Shown here piece by piece: positions 1 through 6,732 of a stretch of 24,032 bases of DNA (positions are counted from its first letter, which is position 1; each line of letters begins with the position of its first letter). The DNA is taken from assembly GCA_026129385.1 (NCBI GenBank), contig JAHCIE010000014.1:1-24032 (forward strand). Reading direction: 5' to 3'. The position numbers and the translations under genes were made by a program. The DNA comes from Anaerolineae bacterium. Lineage in GTDB: Bacteria; Chloroflexota; Anaerolineae; Epilineales; JAHCIE01. The notes under the pieces were generated by a model. The model was not told where the DNA came from. It saw only the letters and a program-made list of their open reading frames with translations, and made no database searches.

Positions 1-75
1 GATGGCCATCTCGGCCGCCCGATTGTCGGTCGAGTGCAGGTTGTAGCCAGCCCGCGTAACCTACGGAGAGAGGCG

Positions 76-678
76 ATGACAGCTCCGAACCCTCCGACCA
101 CGGAGGCCCGGCAGGAATTGCTGGAAGAACGATTGCAGGAGGTACAAACAGCGCGACCGATGCCCCTGGCCTTCGCCAAGGACGTGCAAGACAATCTATT
201 CCTGTATCTGGGGTCCCAGGTGGCTATCGCCGACATGAAGGCGAGTATGATTCTGGCCGCCGACGCCCTGCTCATCACCATCACGCTGCAACTCTACCAG
301 AAGGATATGCTGCTAGCCTTCAGTTCTGCCGCGCCACCGCTGGATCGCATCGGCTACGGTCTCATCTACCTCGTGCTCGCCAGTCTCGTGGCCTCCTTCG
401 TGTTCGCGCTGCTGGTGGCCTATCCTCGTATGCCCTCATCCCCCAAACCCAACCTGTTCTACTTCGTCGACATCATCCACATGAAAATGGCCGACTATCA
501 GCGTCTCTTCTTGCAGCAATCGGAGACCGAGATTGTCGACCAGATGGTGCAGGAGAACTACATCGTCTCCAAGCTGGTCTACAAGAAATTCTTCAACGTG
601 CAGATCAGCTTCCGCTGGCTCATTCTGGCGGGCGCGCTATGGGTACTGGGGCAGGTCCTCATCATGACTCCGGGCTAG
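76..678 (+). CDS. Pycsar effector-like (PycTM/DUF5706-type) membrane protein
   Basis: A 200-residue protein whose layout resembles the Pycsar effector domain. TM1 (about 57-74) follows a conserved-looking ADMKAS segment (D53, K55). TM2 is at about 93-116. A cytoplasmic stretch (FYFVDIIH, then VSKLVYKKF near 165-172) leads into TM3 at about 180-197. In characterised Pycsar systems, cCMP or cUMP made by a cyclase triggers such proteins to damage the membrane during phage infection. No cyclase gene is in the window; one could lie upstream of base 1. I chose the ATG at 76 because GGAGAGAGG lies just before it; the frame is open back to an ATG at 34. Its 3' end overlaps the convergent helicase gene by 17 bp. 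Family assignment comes from recalled motif pattern; defence function is inference. Confidence 0.62.
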   Translation: MTAPNPPTTEARQELLEERLQEVQTARPMPLAFAKDVQDNLFLYLGSQVAIADMKASMILAADALLITITLQLYQKDMLLAFSSAAPPLDRIGYGLIYLVLASLVASFVFALLVAYPRMPSSPKPNLFYFVDIIHMKMADYQRLFLQQSETEIVDQMVQENYIVSKLVYKKFFNVQISFRWLILAGALWVLGQVLIMTPG

Positions 679-2912
679 CCTCCTCCTCCACCACTGCCAC
701 CACCATCTGGTAAGCCGTCTCGATCACGCCGTGCCGTAGCAGCCGCTCCGCCGTCCGCAGCTTCGCGGTGAGGGGCGTAGCGCGAGGCGCGGCATAGGCC
801 GTCGCATCCCGCAACTGCCCTAGCAGGTCGATGGTCTTCTGTAGCCCCGACACAACGTCGCCCTCGTCCAGGCCCATCAGTGCGGCGGCCTCGGCCAGCG
901 TGGCCCCCTGCGCCCAGCGCAGCGCCACGCCGTAGAATCTCTCAGGCAGAAACTCGCTCTGCGCCACGCCTGCCTGGGCCTCGGCGCGCAGTACCGCATC
1001 GTGCAACTCAAAGATCTCACGGCGGGCGCGCAGCACCGGCGGCGGTAGACGCAGCAGCGGGGCCTCCTGGGGGTCGCGGTCGAAGGCGAACCACGACACC
1101 ACCTCGGCCACCTCCTCTGGCGACAGGTCGTCCAACAGGCGGCGGTTGAGCATCTCGGCCAGCGTCAAAGCGTTCGTGGAGAAGATGCGCTCCAGCCACT
1201 TGCCGCGCCGCGTGACCCGGTCATTGATGACGTAGCCAAAGCGGCTGAGCACCTCTTCCAACCGCCGCACAAAGCGCCGCGCCCCGCGCCGCGCCCGATA
1301 CTCCGCCTTCTCCACCTCCGCATCCAGAAACTCGATGCGCCGCTCCATCTGCTCGATACGCCGCTGTACCCCGCGCGTGTCGTCCGCCTCCAGTTGCGCC
1401 CGCAGTTGTGCCAGCCGCTGCTGCGCGCCGAAACGCTCCTGCGCCGCCTGCCCCAACTCCTCGTCGCGCTGGAAACGCTTCAGCGACTTCGCCGTCATGT
1501 CCACCATCAACTGGTCGCCGATATCGGGCTGCCACAGGTTGACCAGGGCGTTGTAGCCCGGCGCGAAGGCCGACTCCAGCGGCAGCAACTCGGCCGTCGC
1601 CAGATCCGCCGCGCGCCGCGCCGACACCAGCGGCGAGTACAGGACGACCACGTTACTCCTTGCGCGTCCATGCTGCGCCGCCCTGCCCGCCCCGCCATCT
1701 GCTTCAACTCGTTGGGCGTCAGCATCCGCCGCCGCTCGCCATCGAACTTCGACAGCTCCCCCGATAACCACCGTGCGGGCAGGCATGTTGACGCCCAGCG
1801 CCAGGGTATCGGTGGCGAACACCACCCGCAGGCGATTGGCGGTAAACTGCTCCTCGACAAACTGCTTGAGCACCGGCAGCAGGCCCGCGTGGTGGAACGC
1901 CACGCCGGGCAGCATGGCAAAGAACTGTCACCTGACGCACCTTGCGGTCCTCGGCGGGCAGTTGCGACAGGTGCCCATCGGGAAGTGGCGACCAGCTCGT
2001 CGGCGTGCCTGACCGCGAAAGGCGCTGTCCAGGCAGCTCGACGCCGCTCCCTCCACCAGCCGCCGCCCGAACAGGAAGTAGATGGCGGGCAGGCAGTCCA
2101 TCTCCCCCAGCTTCGTCACCACCTCCAATGGCTTCGGCAGCGGGCGCGGCTCCCCCCGGCCCTCGGTCCCGTTGGGGCGTGGCTGCCAGCCGCCGCGCTG
2201 ATAGCGCGCCTGCTCGCCGCCAATCTGCCCCTTGAGCGCGATCGCGCCATTTGCCGCCACCGCATCTCACCATCCACGAAGTACTGGCAGACCAGCGGCA
2301 CGACCCGCTTGTCGGTCGTGATGAGTACGCTGAACCAGGCGCGCGGCCAGCCACGCCGCGATCTCGGCCGCGTTGGGCACCGTCGCCGACAGGCACACCA
2401 TCTTCACCGACGGTGGGGCCAGGATGATGGCCTCCTCCCAGGCGGTGCCCCGCTCCGGGTCGGCCATGTAGTGCACCCTACCGAAGATGATTTTGGCCGC
2501 CACCTCCGTCTCGTCGCCCTGCAACAGCATGTTGCGGTAGACCCCGGTGGTCATCACCACCAGCGGCGCGTCGCCATTCTCCACCAGGTCACCCGTCATC
2601 AGCCCGACGCGCTCCGCTCCGTACTGGGCGCGAAAGTCGCGGAACTTCTGGTTCGACAGCGCCTTGAGGGGCGTCGTGTACACCACCCGCTCCCCGCGCC
2701 CCAGCGCCTCCCACACCGCATACTCCGCCACGACCGTCTTGCCCGTGCCCGTCGGCGCCACCAGCGCCGAGCGCGCCCCGCCGCCAGCGCCGCATCGGGC
2801 CTCCCGCTGGAACGGGTCCAGCGGGAACGGGTAGCGGGCGGCGAAGGCGTCCAGGGAGAGATTGGAGACTGGAGATTGAGATCGGAGATTGGGGTTGGCG
2901 ATGTGTGCTCAT
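662..2912 (-). pseudogene. Ski2/Mtr4-like DEAD/DEAH-box helicase with DSHCT domain, frameshifted as sequenced
   Basis: Pieces of one superfamily-2 helicase lie in order in different minus-strand frames. A Q-motif-like FPLDPFQREA is near 2790-2820. Walker A APTGTGKT is at 2735-2758, TTPLKALSNQKF follows, and motif III (CLSATVPNA) is near 2385-2410. QYFVDGEMR is near 2265-2290. AFHHAGLLP and ATDTLALGVNMPARTVV lie at about 1770-1905. Motif VI QMAGRAGR (1678-1701) sits in another frame, between two compensating shifts near 1755 and 1655. The C-terminal 662-1650 stretch is continuous, with a coiled-coil segment followed by a DSHCT-type domain. Breaks fall near 2800, 2345, 2265, 2020, 1920, 1755 and 1655. 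Motif II reads GRVH instead of DEVH (2471-2482). The family acts on RNA or nucleic-acid duplexes. The start at 2912 is uncertain because it needs a frameshift to reach the Q-motif. Confidence 0.8.
2858..2897. repeat. Low-complexity GAGATTGG-type repeat
   Basis: About five degenerate copies of a 7-9 base unit (GAGATTGGA, GACTGGA, GATTGA, GATCGGA, GATTGGG) follow one another between the putative ATG at 2912 and the first recognisable helicase residues. This kind of spacer repeat is typically intergenic. It suggests that the true helicase start may lie downstream of it, or that the N-terminus is extended by repeat expansion. Confidence 0.6.
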
Positions 2913-2918
2913 GCCCTA

Positions 2919-2947
2919 ATTATGACGACTCCCGCTAGATTTGCCAA
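2919..2947 (-). promoter_or_regulatory. Putative sigma-70-type promoter for the helicase gene
   Basis: On the minus strand a -35 TTGGCA (2942-2947) and a -10 CATAAT (2919-2924) are separated by 17 bases. The predicted transcription start, about seven bases past the -10, falls at or beside the ATG at 2912. If that ATG is used, the transcript would be leaderless. Seen by eye only. Confidence 0.45.
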
Positions 2948-2956
2948 TCCAGCCGG

Positions 2957-3159
2957 TTGCGTTCTTCTCTGACCGCGTTCGTCCGCGTTCGTCCGCGGCC
3001 AATTCCTCTTGGCGCCCGCTAAGAGGGCAGGCACCGGGGCCTGCCCTCACCCATATGCACGGCGGTGGGCGGCCTTCTGGCCGCCCTGGGCCGGGCCAGC
3101 CCCTACGAGGATGGGGGTGCACCGCTTGCGTTCTTCTCTGACCGCGTTCGTCGGCGGCC
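2957..3159. repeat. 27-bp direct repeats flanking two GC-rich hairpins
   Basis: The spacer between the helicase and the YjbQ-like gene has no gene. It contains an identical 27-base sequence at 2957-2983 and 3126-3152. Copy 1 carries an extra GTTCGTCCGC step (2957-3000), and copy 2 ends in GGCGGCC (to 3159). Between them are two perfect hairpins. The first has arms GAGGGCAGGC (3023-3032) and GCCTGCCCTC (3039-3048). The second has arms GGGCGGCC (3067-3074) and GGCCGCCC (3079-3086). It may be a small non-autonomous palindromic element or a recombination scar. The hairpins could also end transcription of the minus-strand YjbQ-side operon. Confidence 0.7.
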
Positions 3160-3166
3160 CCTCCTC

Positions 3167-3600
3167 CTACTCCCCCAGCACCTGGATGACCACCTCCCGC
3201 GACAGCGGGCCATCGTACTCGGCGAAGTAGACGCGCTGGCGGCCGCCGCGCACGACGCGGCCGTCGGCGATGGGGAACATCGCAAAATAGCCGCTCAGCA
3301 CGCTGCGCAGGTGGGCATGGGCGTTGAAACCCAGCCGGCCGTCGAAGTCCAGGTAGCGGTTATGCCAGTAACTGGCGTCCTCCGGGGCAAGATGTTCCAG
3401 GTGGGCCAGCACGTCGCGTTCCAGGCACTCGATACCCTCGGTCACGATAATGTTCGCCGACGTGTAAGCTGGTTGATGACGTTCACCAGGCCGTTGGTCA
3501 CGCCACTGTCGCGAACGACGCCCTCCATCAGGTCGGTGATGTCGATCATCTCCAACTCGCGGCGGCTCACGACGGCCAGCTTCTCCAGTTTGACCTTCAT
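3167..3600 (-). CDS. YjbQ/UPF0047 family protein, one frameshift
   Basis: The protein is about 144 residues in two frames joined near 3455-3465. The N-terminal part has IDITDLMEGVV and SGVTNGLVNV. The C-terminal part has TSANIIVTEGIE, YWHNRYLDFDGR, NAHAHLRSVLSGY and YFAEYDGPLSREVVIQVLG. These match the YjbQ (UPF0047) fold, including the conserved His residues of the putative active site. Some family members show weak thiamine-phosphate synthase activity in vivo; the physiological role is unclear. The ATG at 3600 overlaps the amidohydrolase stop in an ATGA, which implies translational coupling. The break leaves every conserved block intact, so an indel error is likely. Confidence 0.8.
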
Positions 3601-4432
3601 GCCTTGCCCTCCCCCAGCAATCTCTCGGCGTTCTCGCGGAACACCAGGTCCAGGCAGCCCTCGCTCAGACCCCAGCCGCTTGACCGCCATCACCATATTC
3701 TTGATCTCGACCCGCGGGTAGTTCGACCCGAACACGATCTGGTGGCGCAGGCTGCGCTCGAAGACCGTCAGCGCCCTTCATCGCGAACGCGATGAAGTCC
3801 CACGGATTGTCGAAGTACAGCGCCGACGTATCCAGGTAGATGTTAGGGTACTTGAGGGCCAGCGCCATACGCTGTCCAGCACCCACGGCCAGCCCAGATG
3901 GGCAATGACAATGTTGAGGCGCGGGAAGTCGGCGGCCACGTCCTCCACCAGTAGCGGCTGCGCCCATTTCGAGGCGCGCCTTCGGCTCCCAGCTCAACCC
4001 CGAATGGATCACGACCGATGCCAGGCCTGCGCCGCCTGCAGATGGGGTAGGCCAGCCTCTGGTCGTTCGGGTAGAACTCCTGGGTCGGCGGCGACAGTTT
4101 ACAGGTCATGCTCTCCAGGTCAGCGGATGGCCGCCCTTAGCCCCGGGGCGTTAGCCGGGTTGTGGGGATCGACGCTGGCGAAACCGATGAAATCGCTCAT
4201 CGCGCACAGCTCAGCGATCTGCTCGTTGGAATACACCTTCGCGCCCCGCGCCGTCGTGGCATCGATGGGCAGGACGACGGCGCTGGATGCCCGCCACGTC
4301 CATCTGCGCGGAAGATTCCCCCAGCGGCTGATGCGGTTGCCGATGTAGAACACGTCAGCGCCACGGCCAGCAATTCCGGTGACGCTCGGCCATCTCCTGC
4401 ACCAGCATCGGGTGGGTGTGGAAGTCAATCAT
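3597..4432 (-). pseudogene. Amidohydrolase (PF04909-type TIM-barrel metal hydrolase), multiply frameshifted
   Basis: Ordered fragments of one metal-dependent hydrolase occur in all three minus frames. The N-terminus is MIDFHTHPMLVQEM with the HxH metal motif, starting at the ATG at 4432. VFYIGNR, VVLPIDATTARG and GFASVDPHNPAN follow, then IHSGLSWEPKARLEMG, IVIAHLGWPW, YPNIYLDTSALYFDNPWDFIAF and FGSNYPRVEIKNMVMAVKRLG. The C-terminus LVFRENAERLLGEGKA ends in the TGA that overlaps the YjbQ start. Apparent breaks lie near 4375, 4310, 4290, 4115, 4010, 3865, 3780 and 3670. Family members hydrolyse or decarboxylate varied small molecules, and the substrate is unknown here. It is not NagA-like. The segment that usually reads GSDYP reads GSNYP. 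Confidence 0.72.
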
Positions 4433-4482
4433 GGGACAGTTCCTTGTGGAGAGACGTGCGGCAGGATGGCGTCGCCGCTCGT

Positions 4483-4556
4483 GGCGACCGAGGACGAAGG
4501 GCGAAGGACCACTGGGCTGGAACTGACGGCCTCTTCGTCTTTGGTCCTTGGTCGCC
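4483..4556. terminator. Imperfect GACCA-type hairpin after the SIS gene
   Basis: Arms 4483-4506 and 4533-4556 are inverted copies matching at 20 of 24 positions, with a 26-base loop. The hairpin starts immediately after the SIS gene stop (4558-4560) and fills most of the spacer to the amidohydrolase start. It carries the GGACCAAGGACC-type words seen at other gene ends in this window. No U-tract follows. Confidence 0.5.
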
Positions 4557-4557
4557 G

Positions 4558-5599
4558 TCACGGCAGCGTCACCACTGTCGTCAGGTTGGTCGGGCGGTCG
4601 GGATTCAGGCCCTTCGCCACGCCCGCAGTAGGCCAGCAGTTGCAGCGTCGGTAGGGCCAGAGGCGCGCGGCCGCGTCATCCAGCCCCTGGCGTGCCAGAC
4701 ACCGTGTAGTCGGCGGGCAGGCCGTCGGCGTTCTCGGCGATGGCGAGCACCTTCGCACCCAGCTCGCGCATCTCGGCCAGCACTTGCCGCCTTGGTCGCG
4801 GATCGCGTCGCTCACCAGCCCCACCACCAGCATATCCAGGCCAACCACCGACTTCGCCCGTGGCGGAACTCCAGGCTGTGGAACGCCTGACCCCTGATAG
4901 CGACATCTCCTTCATCTTCAGCATCGCCTCGCACGCCAGGCCGGTAGTACACGCCCGAACCGAGGAAGGTGAAACGCTGGATGGTCATGTCCTCGCCCAG
5001 CGCCTTCGCTGAAGCTCCTCGTACTGGCCGATGACCCGCCGCGCCGCAGCGGGCAGCGCGTCCAGCGACGCCAGATCACCGCCCGCCGCGATCAGCGCCA
5101 CGGCCTGGGCCATGACCAGCATCGCCGTAAAGGAGCGCGTCTGGGCCACGCTCTCCTCCTCGGTAGCGCGGCCAATCACCGCCAGCGGTGCGCGCTCGCC
5201 CAGCGGCCGGCCATCGTAGCAGCCGATGGTCAGCCAGTCGCGGCCGTGGCGCGCCTCGTAGACGTCCACGGCGCGCAACGTCTCGGTAGTTTCGCCGGAG
5301 CGAGAGACGGCCACCAGCAGGGGCGCGGCGGTGGCGGGCAGCGCGGTATCCGGGAACAACCACGCCTCGGAGCCGGGCACGCCCCGCGCGGCCAGATGGG
5401 TCCAGCGCCGCCAGATGGTCGCTGCCGTCAGCGACAGGTAGTAGGTGGAGCCACAACCGGTGAACACCGTCTCGCCCCACGGGCGGTTCAGCCACTCGCC
5501 AAGCGCCGCTGACTGCTCACGCACCGCCGCCAGGCTACCCTGCCAGGCGTCGGCCTGGGTGACAATCTCGGAATAGGTATGTTGGCCTCGGTCAGGCAT
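4558..5599 (-). pseudogene. SIS-domain sugar isomerase/deaminase (GlmS-C/AgaS-like), C-terminal half frameshifted
   Basis: The N-terminal half (5010-5599) is intact and shows the first SIS domain, with TVFTGCGSTYYLSL and the phosphosugar-binding VSRSGETTET. The second SIS domain is spread over shifted frames: GEDMTIQRFTFLGSG, AMLKMKEMSLS-like, AFHSLEFRHG, LDMLVVGLVSDAIRDQ, VLAEMRELGAKVLAIAEN and KGLNPDRPTNLTTVVTLP at the end. Breaks lie near 5010, 4955, 4890, 4855, 4795 and 4690. There is no glutaminase domain, so it fits GlcN-6-P deaminase/isomerase (NagB-II/AgaS) types rather than full GlmS. The start at 5599 has AAGGAG six bases upstream. It follows the ROK kinase by 61 bases, which suggests amino-sugar phosphate conversion to fructose-6-P. 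Specificity is inferred. Confidence 0.78.
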
Positions 5600-5660
5600 A
5601 GGATTCTCCTTGAGTGCGACCACCGACGAATCAAGCGTCTTTATTGGTCCTTGGTCCTCT
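5600..5660. repeat. Short spacer with GACCACCGAC / GGTCCTTGGTCC words
   Basis: The 61-base spacer between the ROK kinase stop and the SIS gene start contains GACCACCGACGAA and, further on, GGTCCTTGGTCC. These are the same words that build the hairpins at other gene ends. The inverted pairing is weak, so it may be a decayed copy. Confidence 0.4.
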
Positions 5661-6647
5661 TCACAGCGCCAGCGCCGCCGCGCCGAGCAGGGCCACGTCC
5701 GGCCCCAACACGCTGACGGCGAGACGGTCAGGTCGCCACAAGTCGCGAAAGACGTAGGACTCGGCGGCCAGGCGATCCACCTCGCGGATGATGGCCGCCG
5801 TCAGGCGGTTGCCTGCCTGCGCCAGCCCACCGCCCAACACGACAATCTCTGGATCGTACAGCATGATGAGAGTCTTGACCGCCCCGCCAAGATATTGCCC
5901 CGTGCGCTCGACGATCGTCTGCGCCACTTCGTCGCCCGCGTCGGCGGCGGCAAACACCATGCGCGTCGTGACCGGGCCACCCGCCGCCATATCGCGCAGG
6001 GCGGTCGGCGTCCTGGCGTCCACCGCCTGCTGGGCGCGGGCCGCGATGCCGGGGCCAGAAGCAATCGCCTCCAGGCAGCCACGCGCCCCACACTTACAGA
6101 GCAGGCTATCGGGGTCGGACACCAGGTGGCCGATCTCGCCCGCCATCCCACCCGCGCCGCGATATAGCCGCCCATCGATGACCACCCGCGCCGCCACGCC
6201 GGTACCCAGGCTGAGGTAGACGAGACTCTGGCGGTCGCGGCCCGCCCCATAGCGCGCCTCCCCCAGCGCGCCCACGCTGACATCGTTCTCGATGCGGCAC
6301 GGCAGGCCAAGCGCAGCCTCCAGCGTCGCCACGACCGGCGCATCGCGCCAGCCCAGGTTCACCGATAGCAGGCCCACCCCCGACACCGGGTCCACCTTGC
6401 CGGGAATGCCCAGCCCCACGCCGCCCACGTCGCCCGCCGTCGGCCCCGCGTCGGCCAGGACGGCTTCGATCGCCGCCCGGATACTCGCCAGTGTGGCGTC
6501 GACGCCGCTGACGTCCGTGGCGCGCTGGACGCGGTGGGTGAGCCGCCCGCTGGCATCGACAACGGCGGCGGCAATCTTCGTACCGCCCACGTCGACACCA
6601 ATAGCGGCGCGACGTGCTGTCAAGGAGGATATGTTCATAGTTGCCAT
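5661..6647 (-). CDS. ROK family sugar kinase (glucokinase/N-acetylhexosamine kinase type)
   Basis: A 328-residue intact ROK protein without a DNA-binding N-terminus, so a kinase rather than a NagC/XylR repressor. It shows the ATP phosphate loop DVGGTK (residues 19-24), the catalytic Asp in ENDVSVGALGE (N121, D122), GMAGEIGH (E171, H174) and the zinc-binding CKCGARGCLE (C184, C186, C191). GGGLAQAG lies near the C-terminus. It would phosphorylate a hexose or N-acetylhexosamine at C6 in the cytoplasm. The SIS gene downstream and the divergent GH20 gene favour GlcNAc or a related amino sugar. I chose the ATG at 6647 (weak GGA before it); the ATG at 6638 is an alternative with no better ribosome site. 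It probably shares control with GH20 through the operator-like site at 6680. Confidence 0.9.
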   Translation of the reverse strand: MATMNISSLTARRAAIGVDVGGTKIAAAVVDASGRLTHRVQRATDVSGVDATLASIRAAIEAVLADAGPTAGDVGGVGLGIPGKVDPVSGVGLLSVNLGWRDAPVVATLEAALGLPCRIENDVSVGALGEARYGAGRDRQSLVYLSLGTGVAARVVIDGRLYRGAGGMAGEIGHLVSDPDSLLCKCGARGCLEAIASGPGIAARAQQAVDARTPTALRDMAAGGPVTTRMVFAAADAGDEVAQTIVERTGQYLGGAVKTLIMLYDPEIVVLGGGLAQAGNRLTAAIIREVDRLAAESYVFRDLWRPDRLAVSVLGPDVALLGAAALAL

Positions 6648-6670
6648 TTGCGTCCAATACCTGTTACAAT
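6641..6670 (+). promoter_or_regulatory. Promoter for the GH20 gene
   Basis: TTGCCA (6641-6646) and TACAAT (6665-6670) are separated by 18 bases on the plus strand. The expected start is near 6677, giving a leader of about 55 bases before the ATG at 6733. The -35 overlaps the start codon region of the divergent ROK gene. Confidence 0.5.
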
Positions 6671-6679
6671 AGGGTGGCG

Positions 6680-6695
6680 ACTGGTCTAGACAGGA
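6680..6695. promoter_or_regulatory. DasR/NagR-like operator (dre-like site)
   Basis: ACTGGTCTAGACAGGA contains the perfect palindrome GTCTAGAC. Its first 12 bases match the known DasR-responsive element ACTGGTCTAGACCACT. DasR and NagR are GntR/HutC-family regulators that release such sites when bound by GlcN-6-P or GlcNAc-6-P. The site lies nine bases downstream of the GH20 -10 box, a repressing position, and in the divergent spacer with the ROK kinase gene. A related site lies at 17146-17161. Binding is inferred from similarity. Confidence 0.55.
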
Positions 6696-6732
6696 CGCCG
6701 AGAACCCCATCCCCACTATGGAGTGTCATGCC

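Noticed and set aside
1394..2938. 514-residue open frame on the plus strand opposite the helicase
   Set aside because: Arg/His/Gln-rich, no domain pattern, fully opposite recognisable helicase motifs.
3009..3721. Small plus-strand open frames over the repeat cassette and the YjbQ gene
   Set aside because: They run through hairpins and repeats or lie opposite a recognisable gene; no ribosome site or domain supports them.
6641..6720. A separate minus-strand promoter for the ROK kinase gene
   Set aside because: A TATTGT word overlaps the plus-strand -10, but no acceptable -35 lies at the right distance, so no feature is claimed.
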